Below, one piece after another: positions 1 to 13,600 of a stretch of DNA of 64,000 nucleotides (positions are counted from its first letter, which is position 1; each line of letters starts with the position of its first letter). Under the pieces are notes generated by a model. That model was not told where the DNA came from and made no database searches. It saw only the letters and a list, made by a program, of their open reading frames with translations. Position numbers and translations under genes: made by a program. The stretch is taken from assembly GCA_002633005.1 (NCBI GenBank), contig NMRA01000335.1:124001-188000 (forward strand), read 5' to 3'. The stretch is from Phoronis australis. Taxonomy: Eukaryota; Phoronida; Phoronidae.

Positions 1-111
1 AGTGTTGTCAACGGTAATTATGGCCAAATCTATATTGAAGGGAATGTTGCTCACGTACATGTATATTAGAAATACAACAGAATTGTACAGCAGAAATTCA
101 AAATGACTTAC

Positions 112-171
112 TGTCATTGGTCGTGTTGCGAAGCAAAAGAACACAATTCAAACCCGTTATGAAACAACCCT
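112..171 (-). CDS. Possible receptor exon 19 (60 nt)
   Basis: A consensus donor (GACA|GTAAGT) lies 60 nt after a CAG acceptor. The segment is open in the one frame that continues exon 18 and would add EGCFITGLNCVLLLRNTTND. The phase fits (1 in, 1 out). The acceptor has a poor pyrimidine tract and the peptide has no recognised motif, so this is tentative. Confidence 0.35.
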
Positions 172-229
172 CTGTCACAAATTTGCGATTTATGCCATAT
201 ACGTCTTAAAAATGGTCTAAACCGTGTAT

Positions 230-320
230 TTTAAATAAGATCACGTGACTTTGGCTAGATTTTACCTAGGTCCTAGCGTAGGTCCTAGCGTAGGTCCTAG
301 CGTTCCTGAACGCAAGCCTG
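230..320 (+). repeat. Dispersed repeat with three 12-bp tandem units
   Basis: TAGGTCCTAGCG is repeated three times (267-302) between ATCACGTGACTTTGGCTAG and CTGAACGCAAGCCTGG. A second copy is at 9393-9475. Confidence 0.75.
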
Positions 321-1421
321 GATTTGCAGGCTAAATTATATGCTTTGTACCCTATGATTAAATAACCATGGTTCAAAGGGGTGACCGTTCGCAAATCGTG
401 GGCAAACGTGCAAAGATATTATTAAGCAAAATTCTAGTTATGCTTACAACTTCCTTAAAAGGCACCACAGAAAGGTTATTTTGTTGTTTTCAACAATGTT
501 TCCATAGTGAGCAAAATTAATCGAAGAAGTTTGTTGGTGGATAAATTGTGAGATCGTAGAAGGTACGCAAATTACGGTTATCATGTTTTAAAATTCTACT
601 TAGCAGCAATCAGTCCAACTTTCTTGAGCGCATGCGCTCATATACATTATTAGAGGCGGAGACTTTTAAACTCTATTGAGATGAAATAATTTATATTTTC
701 TTTGTGTATCAAAAAATGAATCTGAGGAGATTTCTTATAGTAATTCTTGCGATATTCAAAGAGACTAACTCTCGCGGTAGCATCCCCAAGAAATAGATTA
801 GCCACGTTATGTTCATTTTTGCGAATTTTCGCGTCCATGCACCTTAAACAAGTCGATAACAGAACGTGATACCACTTTCAAAGTTTTCAAGAAATAGGTA
901 AACATCCTACAATCCTTCAAAGGGCCTTCCCTAATTCAATATTGGATTTTTAGTTTTGTATTAGATACATTTATGACATGAAATAAACGCACTACTGCTA
1001 CTGCTACTGCAATGGCAAAATTTGCAACAGTTTGTGAACTCTTATCTAGCATCCACGGCTTATCGCGTTTACCAATCCCTTGGTTTTAGGATTTATATCA
1101 TTTACCCCGTTTTGTCCACGGTGGCCTCAAATGTGATTGCCGTGGCCGCCAGCATCATAATTTAAGCCTAGCATATTGACTACCAGTGAGTTCTCCACTA
1201 ATTCAAAAGTCCGTACTTACTCGAGTATAGAACAAGTTGATTTCAGTTTTACGAAGGTAAATGGCCTCAATCAAAAAGTTAGACCAATGTTTAAAGGTGG
1301 GTTTTAAGTAACTGCATGACTTGACGTTTAACTCCAATCGCTGTTCAAAGATGGCAACCCAATAAAACTAGCAGGAGCAAACAGACACAGAACACCCAAC
1401 ATTTGCATTGCATTTCAGTAC

Positions 1422-1674
1422 CTGTCATGGTTAAAATATTTTTTGCTTCGTCGACGTAGGTTGTGGAAGGAATTTCCTTTTTGTGCAGAAAGTGCGTCAT
1501 CGCGTTGGTCACGCTGTCCAGGTAATTCATAGACAACATCATTCCCTCGCTATTAACTTGATCGGATTTTCTTGTAAGAGTCTCAACATATGACAGAGTT
1601 TGCTGATATTGGTCGACTGTCTTCAGGTTGTCTTCCGTAAGATTTTTAAGAACCCGAAACAGATTCAATTTGGC
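1422..1674 (-). CDS. Receptor exon 18: helical pre-GPS region
   Basis: Residues 1941-2024, starting AKLNLFRVLKNLTEDNL and ending AKNILTMTG. This amphipathic helical pattern resembles the region before the GPS/GAIN site in polycystins. The acceptor is TTTTTACATTTCAG and the donor ACAG|GTACTG (phase 1). Confidence 0.85.
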
Positions 1675-4600
1675 CTGAAATGTAAAAATAACACTGCTTA
1701 TGATGTAACCAGTCGCTACCAAGATTAGAGATTTTCTTTCAACAGTGTTAACAAGTGTTGATATCAAAATAAACCTAATATATGAAATTAAAACTGCTGC
1801 CTTGTACACCTAATGGCAGCCCAATGTCTAGGCAATTACATCGCTCTAGATGCCGCAGGCATACAGGGGCGATAGTAAATCCCCACAAAAAGTTACAAAT
1901 TTCAAGGTACAGGAAACAGAATAAAATGAAACATGCATATATGCACATGGAGTTATAATTAACACATACCATAAGTCTGGAGACGATTCAGTCAAGATAA
2001 TTTGAAAAAATCGATGGAAATCTGTCGCGGTTTGCTCGAGTTTCTATTACCGGGTGCCATTTTGAGGAAGTTTCGTGAAATCACGCATGTTGATGAATAC
2101 AAGGTCCAAGGCACACAAATATTTCACGTGATAGCGTCCCATGCTAAAGTACTTTGCAAGCGTCACGCGCTTCGCTCAGTCTCGTGCTAGGCTTTGCCTA
2201 ACTCACGTGACTCAGTTGAAATACTTTGTGGTTAGCGCGCGCGCGTGGTGAAAAAGTTAACCGTCACCAAAAAGTGGAGTTGGAATTCTTTGCCAAAGTC
2301 ACCTTAATTTTCTTAACCAAGCTTCATCGAAGATATGTGTAGAAGTAGAAAGGACCACGGAAGAAAGTAAGCGCTTTTTAAGTGATAGATTTAAGTGTGA
2401 AATGTATTTTGACGGTGGCTGGATTTGGCCTACCGCCCGTTTAAAATACACGGGACGAAATTTGTACAGAAAGCAATGGGAAGTATTGTAGCCTTTAACC
2501 AGCCAACCGAGGGTCTACGTGTTGCCTACCCAACGTCTGACGTTGACTGAGTCAGTTAATCAACATTTCAGGAAGTTACTCACACCCAATTCAGGATAGC
2601 TGCACTTGACTCACTTCGCTGATTCCAACAGGATGCAAGACAGAAGTCGCCATCAAAACCCAATGCGGTGGAGCCGGCAAAGTCAATCAAGTGCAGAAAA
2701 TGTAAATAATAGTGTCAGGGTCGGTGCCATACTCAAGCACTACTGATCAGGCTCTTTTACCGAGTGCTAAAAGCATTTGAATAGTAGTTGACTAAGACAC
2801 TCGTAATTTATTATAAGCTGGTTTCTGTGTTTTAAAGTAGGCGGTCTTACGAAAGAGGTCCTCGTATAACCTGCCTAAACCGCCAGTCACGTTTGTCGAT
2901 TTGACAGAGTTTATGAGTAATTTCCTCTCTTACTGCTCCAAACTTTTGAGGATTGACAACGTGAAAGGAACATTATTTCGTAGTTTGCATCAGTTAATAG
3001 TCCAACTCCAGGTTTAGTATCCCTTTAAATGATCATACATACGCCACTGGTAGTTTATTCTTAGACAAGGCGCGTTTAGAGCAGAGGGCGAATGGCGTGA
3101 CAGACAGTCAAGCTGCTTCGAAGGGATAATTTTCGTCAGCAGTAGTTTTGGGGTAACTTACCCCTCCAGCAAAACGCCAGTAGTGATGACCCTAGCGACC
3201 GTTCACATTACTGGCGTTTATGTTGCTAGCGAACGTGGTAGTGTTTTAACCAGCATGTGAACTTTACTGAGAAATTCATGTACATGTGCCTCAAACTAAG
3301 TCAAAGAGTTGGCACGTTTAAGAATTCAAATGAAAGCACTCTGACGGAGCAACACTTGGCAAAATTGACTAAAGAAGGGAGTATGACGACGAAGGCAGTG
3401 ACACCATTGAATGCAGCGCCCTCGCCATCATTGAAGATGTTGAGGAAGTTCTCGGTCACACTTCCGTTAGAACCGCCAGCAGCAGTGACAACAGCTAAAA
3501 CGAGGTGATGACGTCACCTTCAATTCTGAGGCCACAACGACGACGTCGCTGGAATAAAACCTATGGTGGGCCGTTGAGGGGAAAGTGTCGCCGTAAAATT
3601 ACGCTCGTAATTACGAGCGTAATTTGAATTGCAGGAGTGTCGCCGTAAAATTACGCTCGTANGCTCGTATTTTTCCGGCGACACTTCCCCCCCAACGGCC
3701 CATGATAGAAACCACTATCAAATCAAATGGTGCAGCAACCCCACTGAAGACAGTCCCGCCAGTTGACGCCCATGACTGGGACTAGGTCAACGACGACGAT
3801 CATAATCACCAAGCAGTTGTAATAGACAACAAAGACACGAATGCGTACATTAGTCTAAAATCGACAAGAAAGAGAGGTGAGGAATTACTAATCAAAAAAC
3901 GAACTGTTTTCGGAAAATCTCGAACCAATGGAGAATGGTGAGTGGAAAACCTGAAACTCGTAGCGCTTCACGAGGTCATTCAACTCCGTCTAAGGACGCC
4001 GAAGCTATGACTCAGTAAAAAGAAATTTGTAAAATATATTATTTTTTAATGAGGTGCAACAATTCACGAGGCAATGAGGAGCAAAAAACTAATTCTTCAA
4101 GTGAATAGAACGACAAATGTACGTGACAAATTGCTCATGAAGACAAATGTAGCCTGTATCGTGCAAAAATAAAACAAACAGTCAAACTCACTTCACGTCA
4201 GCGTAACTAGTAAACAGTGTTTTAGTGTGATGCGGGCAGAGTAGGAGACATGAGACATTCATGGCCGGAAGGAAACCAGAATGGAACTGCATATACATTA
4301 TATACAGGTTGGAAAAATGAAAAGAAAGAGTATCTCTTGACGTTATTCAAAACTTTTAATAATTCTTGATATGCTTACCTGGAGAGCTACCACTCTCGGG
4401 GAGACAACTAGGAAGAGGAAAATTAAATATTTTCTTTATTGAAATATAGTTCATAGGCGGCGCCCCACTGAAATAAGTGGGGGCTATAGCTCCCAGCACC
4501 CTATGGTGCGCCGCCCATGTACATGTATACATATGGCCAAAGGCCCAAACCATAACATATACAATAGTACACTGTCAGGTGCGTTACAGACTGAATAGTA

Positions 4601-7600
4601 AATTGTGTCGCTTGAGAGCAAGGTAACGAATTTCAGATGCGCGGTAACAGGAGTTCTCATGAGACATTAAGATTTAGACTTTTTGTGTTACATTTGATAT
4701 CAGATTGCAAGCCTTCGAAATAAGAGGCACTGACTGACACGCTGGGAAAAAGATCTGTTAGGAAATATGCTTAGTTCGCCACATCCTGATTCATCAATAC
4801 ATCTGAGAAAGTATATACATGTACATGTATGTACATGTGGAGAGAAGTTTCCTTACAAAAATTGCCAAATCACGAGAAGATCTTCAAATCAGGCCTGACT
4901 GAAAAAGCATATCATACGCCGCCGTTACCCCACGAATAGTAGGCATTCCCTGTATTTTGAACCAATATTTTACAGTATTACAGGATACAAAATATTTAGC
5001 AAACGATGGCATTCGACAACACTCTCCCATAACTGCCGAGTTAGAACAAGAACTGCCTACTCCTTGATGTATACATTTTCCAATTGTTCATACTGCTTAA
5101 AGCCCCATATCTCAGCGCCATAACGTCAAATATTTGTAAGACCATCTCGAGTTTCCACGCATGTGCGCAATTTGCCATACATAGCGCGGTATGCTGGGTA
5201 TGCATCAATACTTTCAATCATTAGAAGATTAAAGTAAGAGAGATTCGATCGAATGCCTTTGAGGAATCCACGAAAGCACAGTTATGCTGTATCTGCCACA
5301 CTGCCGCATCAATTATTAGTGACACATAGCTTGAAGTGTAAATACTTGGTCAATCGTAGAGTAGACCTTTCTAAAACCACCTTGAGACTCAGAAAGTTTA
5401 TCATTATTTTCTTTAGTCCTGGAATAAAGACGATTATTCAAAAATCTGGTAAAAATTAATTTTGAAATTAATCGTCACACATGTACATCTTTGCTGCAAG
5501 TGAATTTTTTTTTTGATCTGATAACTTGCACTTGCACCATATTTTACTTTTGAAACCATTTTTGAAAAAAATACTCACAGTACAGGCGAAAAGTATTTAC
5601 ACGAAAAGACCCGGAGTTCCCGGTTATGACGTCACGGTAGAAATATTTTAACCTCGTGAAGGGTAATAAACAGTACACTTAGAAATTAAGGTGGCAAAAT
5701 TCTGTATAGTCATTAACAGTCACCTTTATTGTCAACAGAATTAGATGTTATGACGGGAAGGATATTTTATTCGATTACGCTTTGCCCGTACATATATTAC
5801 AACCTCGTATGAGCTCATTTCTTCTTGGTTACCGTTAAAGAGTTCCCACCATGATCTGTATCTCTTTTCGTAATTTGATTAATTTCTCGTCCTTTACTCC
5901 TGAAATGACGTTTTGGTAGGCAAGAGTTTCGCGCCAATTTATTTTCATTGTAGTCTGACTGTGAGGGCTGTCGAGTCAGTCATTGTTCTACCTCGGTTGT
6001 GATAAGTTCAGTCGTCGTTTGCTTTTGTTTACAAGTCAGTCAACATGCCACGCCGTTGCTGCGTGCCGGAATGTACCCATTATCGTCTCACACGTGATGT
6101 GGGTACCTTGCGTCGCTTTCCGGAGGAAGACACACTTCGCCGTACTTGGCTAGCTCGTTCATGTTAAGAACGCAGCGCTACCCGTCCACGAAACGTACAA
6201 AGCAGTGGACGGTTACCGAGTGTGTGGCAATATTACGACAAAGGTATGTACGCTGAATTGATGAAGGTCCCTGCGAAACAACGCCTGAGGAAGGGTACCA
6301 TACCGTCGCTGTTGATTACCGGCAGTGCCCCGTCGCCAACCCCGAGAAGTGCGTTTTTGAAGCGAGAAGCCTCCCGAGCTGTGGCCACTATATACAGTGA
6401 CTGGAGACACTTCATCTACTTTCACCTGTGCCTCCGAACGTACCCCATTGCGTGCAATTCCGGGAACTAGCAGTGATTCGCCCTGTGCTGTTGTCTCTAA
6501 CCCAGAGCCTGTAAGCAGCCCTGCAGCGATGTTTAGTAGTGGGAGTTAATACAGGCCCTGTTCGACACCCAGTGAAGAGGACAGTTCGTCATCCAATGAA
6601 CAGATCGGTGAGCCTAAGTTTGATAAGTTTAATGTGGACTTGTATTGGAACTATTTAGAAGGTGCCAGGTGTAAAGCGAGGGAGTCACACGGCGGGATCC
6701 AAGCAGTTAGGGTGCTCAGATCACCCTCCAGTGGGAGTGTGTCGCGGGACACTCGGACAAGTGGGGAAGTTCTTCCTCTGTACGCGAGACGATAATGAGT
6801 ACACCCTAGTACGCAGCAACAGCTTGGCATGTTGCCTGACTCGTAAGCAAAAGCAAACGACGACCGAACTTATCACAACCGAGGTAGAACAATGACTGAC
6901 TCGACTGCTCTCACAGTCAGCCTACATGAAAAGAAATTGGCGAGAAATTCTTGCCTCCCAAAACGTCACTTCAGGAGTAGACGACGAGTAATTAATTAAA
7001 TTACGAAAAGCAGTAAATAATTGAAAAATATGTTTGGGATAATCAACGAACCTTATTATTGCTAAAAATGACATGAAAAAAGGTTGCCTTCGCCTTTAAG
7101 AGATTTAATAGCCTTTAGTATATATGATGCTAAGAAACAGCCAAAAATTAAAAAATGTATTTCTGTTGTCGGGGTTTGTCGTAATCGGTGGAAGAACGTC
7201 TCTGCCGTTGTTGCTTTTACCGGTGCGACACTGAGCAGTTGTGAGGAAAGTCGGCGGAGAGCCGCCTTTTTCTGACATCAAAAGGTGCGTTTTTGGAGGC
7301 TGTACTTACAACAACTTGATTGAGAACGTCTCTGGGTTCAAATTTCCTAAAAACGTGAAATTGCACAGAAATGGTATCGGTTTGCGCCGCAGGAGAGAAT
7401 GCAATGCCAGAGTGTAGAGTATTCGAGTCGGGAGCCACAATTTGTTTGACAAATTTCAAAGGATCGTCCTTCGACCAAAACACAAAAGCGCCGTTACGAT
7501 GAACGACTCGCCACCTTGTAAAGTGCATTTGTCGGTAAAATTTATATGTTGAGTACACGACTTTAAACCGTCTGGAAACTGATAGCCTGTTTTATTTCAA

Positions 7601-10600
7601 TTATATACCTTTGTTCGAAACATTGTAGTCGACCGATTTGTTGATATTATTGTCTATGTAACTGACAAGGCCAAATACTACATCAAGAGCACCGGAAAGA
7701 TCTCTGGAAACCGTGAGTGAGTGTAGCATTGGATCATCAGGTCCTGCAATTTTAGAGACATCTGCATCTCCAGTGACCTACAAAAGAACAATAAATGCGG
7801 TCCATATTAGACTCACAGTGAGCTGCTAGGAATAACAAGACTAAATCTTGAAAAAATTAAAGGGGTATTTCCGCTGTTTACCTACATGTATAAATGTTGA
7901 CCTTTAACACCTGTCACACCCATCCAACATTTAATTGTTGCCAAATGCCGTCAAAAGCTATGCGTACATCCCGACCGCCACTTTCCAATTGGCATACCGT
8001 AGTAAAGCGTTTCAGCTAACTCCCGTTTAGTCCGTATTCCAGACGATACCGGTTTTCATACAGACGCCTGGTATCAATCTTTCTTTTGTTCATCGCCAGG
8101 CTCAATCTTACGTCCGATGTCCATACTAAAACGCCAATTATCTCACAAGCTGAATGAATTCTTATAGATTATTACCTGTATGTGGCGAAGTCGTTATCTC
8201 CCGTAACTCCTTGAGCACGATTTTGGAGAATTATCGCCACAGGATCGTTAGCCACGAGCCCGATAATTCTCCAAAATCCTCTCGCGCTCTAGCTAAGGGG
8301 ACGAGGATAACCTGTAATAATCTGGTTATACCACATACTGAATGCTAAACATTACAATGAATCAATCTCCCTTTCTCGACGCTCGCCTCGGCTTTGTTTC
8401 TATTTTCTATGCCATAGGCATAGGGTGACATTTTAAGAACGCCGAGTTATTCTTGTTATAATGTTTTTACTCAAAACCAACTAAAAATTTGAACAAAATA
8501 GAAATAAAGTGTATCTTCCGTATAAAATAAGTTTTAAGCAAATAGGCTAGCTTATCATATGCTGAGCTTCCACCGTGAAAATCTACTGAAGTAGATTACC
8601 CCTGGTTACTGAGTATAATGACCACGCCAAAGATTCCCGACGACATGTTACCCACATTTAAACTGGAGATGGAAGATTAACAAGTGAGAAAAAATGACAG
8701 AAAATTTTTACTGAATTAAAATGTCGTTTTTATTGAACGTGTACGTTTTTTCACAGTGTAATCAATCTCGGTACAATGCGGTTTGTTGAACATGGGATTA
8801 TTAAGCGCCCTCATTTAAGTTTTTAATTTTTACGCCAGATGACGCCAGCTGCCGAATAGTTCAGTGGCTAAGGCGACTGCTGACTTAACACGAAACTTGA
8901 GTGAACCGTGTTCGAATCCAGCCTCGGTTTCTCGCCAAAATTTTAATCAACACGCGTTGATTAACAAATAAACAATGGTTGTTATGTCCATGTCAGACTT
9001 ATTATATGGTATAAGTTAATGTAAACACGCGTCAGTTCATAGCTGTTGTTAACAATGATAACTAATCGAAGCAGCGTTTTGGGTAATTTTTATCGTTCAT
9101 GCTCATATTTTGGTTTTTGTCAGCCAAGATCTGGTATAGTTTTTTTGAAAAGCTAAAGAACGACACGCAAGCAAAGCTAAGCAGGGTTTGGAACGTCGTG
9201 ATTTGCCAAGCAATCAATGAGCAAAACAGAACTAAATATGATTTTGTGACATTATCTACTTAAATACTGAAACATCATGCTGAGTGGTCAGGTTTGAGAG
9301 TTTGATTGTTCAATAACCAGCCTCCCGTTCAGTAACGCTAGGACCTCGCTAAAAAGCAAGACTTCGCGAGATCACGTGTGATATTGCCGTGCACTTTAAA
9401 TGAGAGCACGTGACTTTGACTAGGTTTTAGCTAGGTCCTAGCGTAGGTCCTAGCGTCTACTGAACGCACGCCTGGTGTGTGATATGTTTTTGTGCTAAAA
9501 CATAGTGCACTATACTAAAGAAAAACCTATAACGTACCTTAACATGGAAGAACTCGTACGTAGACGCGCTCATGCTATCTTTAATAGTTAGTTTGACCAG
9601 GAGTTTGAAGTCCAGCCCAGGAATTCCAGGGGGTAGAATAAATGAAAATTTTTCATTCACTTGGGGAATATCTGAAATTAAAATAAAAAACATTTTAATA
9701 TCCTTGTTACAGTTTACTGATGGTTACGTCAGAAAAGATCCATTACTAATCGGCAACACCATGTATTAATTAAAGTGCCGGTCTAGTCTGACCTTTTATT
9801 AAATTCGATTTCACTGTTTTGCATTACAAGTAGCGTTATCCCATGGGCGTATAACTGGAGGTTATGCAAATTGGAGAAGTTAGCAAAATGTACTGTTTTA
9901 CATGCAGTTCGCGGTCAGATTTGAGCTTAAAGGTCTACAATATCTCTTGCATTGCTAACTTAGGGATGAGAATGTGTCGACAATTCGCCCATGTACAGAA
10001 ATGCACGTCATACTTACAAATACAAATAACACTTAATAAACCATGATGAACATATTTCAGCTACTTCAAAAGGCAGGAATACACAGACCCGCTGCAAAAT
10101 TAAGGAGGGGCAGACCGCTAGGACTAACTCGTACGGTCACGACTAAAACACAATCATGTCATATTTAGGGCTAAGGTAAATCAGTACCAAGTTTTCTCCC
10201 GAGACGAGTGACCCGAGTTTTGCCCTCTATGGTCGGGTACAATCAGACTTGACTAGCGTGAGCAAGGCTTCAGGTTTTGAGCCCCAACTTCCAGCAGGAG
10301 CATCTCCGATTCCCAATTTGGTTATGGCTGTCCATTGTCAAATTTTGAATCCGCGCTTTCACAGGCGTGGCAAAGTTGTTTTTGCCTTCGTATATAGGAT
10401 ATACGTTCTAGCAACTTCGAATGAAAAGGTCGTCCAGTTAAAAGAGGAGTTTCATTAATTTGAAGAATGAAAGCTTGGGGACCAGCAAAAAGCGTTCTGC
10501 TTGTGAACCGCTTTCTGGGGAATCTTGACACTCGATATGTTTAGTTTTTGTAATCAAGTTAGGGGCAGCACCATGATCCAGACAGAAATTGCGTAACTTA

Positions 10601-13600
10601 AAGCCCTCAGGAGTGAGAAAACTTCGCAGATTTTCCTTAGGCGCTAACGGTTGCTCCCTCTGGTGACATATTAGATCACCTTGGGAGGTGTAGCAAATAT
10701 GAAGGCACGAGAACGATGAATAACTTAAGTAGGATTTTCGATCCAGAAACAAACTTTTGAAAAACGCAAACTAACTCTGAATCGTAATCATGATCGGAAG
10801 CCAGTGTAATCCACTTGGGCGTTACACAAGTTCTGAAAGGAACACTTTTACCTTCGATACTTTGTGGTCAACGTATAGCGGGTATGAAGGCTAATAATTT
10901 TTACTTGACCAAAGGGAACAATTTGTAGAGGGAAGACCATTATGCCTGTGAGCTGACCAGTGAGCTAAGAGCATGCTTACAAGTTACATTACGACTGGTA
11001 CCCGGCGGGACGTAGTGGTCAGTACAGACAGCCACATGCACACTTTACATGAACGCCAAAACAAGCCTGTTTTCCGAAATGCACGATACGTTTTCCTTCA
11101 TTGGTGTAAATGAACATTCATTTGTTGGAAAGAACAAACAAACGTGGTTTGACTCGTATGTCGGTATAAAAAAACTAATCAATGCATGCCTCGTGTAACA
11201 ATTAGTTACTCACTCTAGTTGACAAACATGATCAAAGAAACTAGGGTCCGTCGTTAAATATCTGCCAATGATTTGCCAAAAACATTACCGTAAATGATTT
11301 TAGACCAAGGTCCTTTTGGATCCACTTGGTATTCCAGAGCATACACAATAGGTTTGTTGACGTCACTGTAGGTAGCTGGACAGAATGCGTAAAATCTTGT
11401 TTTAAACGCCACGCCTTCATCTAAATTCAGGCGACAGCTGCCATTCACGGGAGGCCCATTCAGTTCAAACAAAAGTACTTGCTCTCCTGAAATTCAAACC
11501 AGATGCTCTGACATGGATCGTATGTACTGAAATTTAACGACACCGTGTATATAGTAGCTGTTTCATTTGCAGCAACAGAAAAGGGAAGGAGAGTCGTGAA
11601 GTCAATATTTACGGTTACGCGAGGAAAAGTGCAAGACTATTTTAATTGCTCTTTTACTAGAACTCCTAAAACATTAGAGAACATTAAGAATAGGTAACAA
11701 AGGTTGATATACCAAAGCTGTCATCCGACACCGGGAAATACGCTCTCAAGACAAGAGCATAGCTGAACTTGATATCACTGTCACCAAAATAGTTTTCATC
11801 CAATGATATAAAGGGTGTGTTCAAGCCTGTGGACACTTTGGAAACATCGACAGATACCGGTACCAATTCTTTCACTGTACTATTCGGATTTTCTCTGTAC
11901 AAACTCCATCTGGAAATGGGTAAGAAAAATGGAAAGTTTACCAGCAATATCTAGGTCACATTGCTGTAACCACCCTATCAATGAAACAACGTGTGATGTA
12001 ACATTCGGATAGCCGAAACTGTACTAATTGAATACGAGATGGAGTGCACGTAAAGCACACAACGAATCTTCGAAAGTAAGATGCTTGTCAACATTACCTT
12101 TACCGTTACCATTACCGTAGCCATTACTACTGCCATCACCATTACCATTGTCATCAACATAATATATTTGTTGCTGATACAATTACCATTTGTATTATTA
12201 TAATTACAGGCAGGGCGGTTACTCTTCCCACTACATGTAAAACGAATATATTTTTATCATTTTAAACAGAATCTAAATTTGCTCACCTGTAACGGAATTT
12301 TACGGTTGAAGGAAAATTGGTGATGGTTGAAGAAACCGAAAAAGGTTTTCCTTTGTCTACCTGATGCTGGCAGTTCTTAACACACCTGTGATAAATAGTG
12401 GAACAATGTCAACAGACGATTGGCAAGGAACTGTTATGTTATGAACGTCAATTGACGAAAAGCTTTAAGCTGCATTCCGCCGAGTTAAACCGGTTTCAAA
12501 CGATAATTAAATTAGGCCTCCTAGTCTCATAAATATTCCTTACTGTTATAGTTTTGTTTTGCTGTTACCAAAAGAAACGTCGGAACCGACGATTCTGTCT
12601 TTTTGTTGTGGTTACAGCGCTACAGCTTAATGGCGCATGCATATCTTGTAGCTTTTGTGATACGATAACGGAAACTAGAACTTAAGCGCAGCCTAATATT
12701 TAATAAATAGCCAAGTAGTACACAACTTCATTTTTCACGACATGTTTCGAGGTGCACTTTTCATTCTCATAGGTACAAAACCAGCATGATGCAAAGACCA
12801 AGGTAACAAGTAGGCCATGCAATTGTGAGACATCATAGGTATCTTGGATAGTGCATGCGAGGACAGACTATACATTTAAAGGTAAGGAGGCTTTGTATCT
12901 TCATTGGATAAAAACCCGCCGAATGTGCAAGTGCATCCTTGGAGAGTGAAAATGGCGGCGACGAAGATTAAGAACAGGTTTTAGCGCATACTTGCCCTCA
13001 AGGTCTAATTCATAAAAATTGACTTTTAATTCTCAAAAAACTGATGTCAGAAATTAAAAATGATTAAATAAATCTTACATCAGCGAAAGCACTGCCTCGG
13101 GAATCTGTAGGAAAATACCCATAACTAGCAGTTATGGGCTTTAGCGAAAGCAGTCTCAGAACGCATACGCAAAATTGCTAGTTACTGAAATAATTTTGTT
13201 ATGGATTATTTGTATACTGCGATGCGTTCATAATTACAATTTAAGCTAACCTTTTATCCAGTAACCGTGAAGTGTGAGTCAGTGAATACAGTGACAAGTA
13301 CGCAGAAGAGTTACGGTCCCTACTTAGGACTGTTTCGTGTAACTGGGCACCAGCCTCTAATACATGTAGGCCTTTCCTTGCATCCCACTGTTGAGAACTT
13401 TTTGTTTGGCACTTTGTAGAAAAGTTTCAATAAGTTTAATTCATACGTGACTGTCAACAACAAAATCTTACTCGAGAATGATGACTGGTGGTTTCCGCGG
13501 CGTTACGTCTATCGAGTGCTCCGTCATACAAGTCTTGTTACCAGAGCGCACGTGGATCTCCCAGTCCAAAGATGTTCCGGTATACGTGTCATTCAGGAAA

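Noticed and set aside
1775-1972. 65-codon minus-strand open frame
   Set aside because: It is part of the dispersed 0.65-kb repeat and has no domain.
7217-7558. 113-codon minus-strand open frame next to receptor exon 16
   Set aside because: It overlaps the plus-strand THAP-like reading and does not fit the receptor phase; the 4379-4407 exon does.
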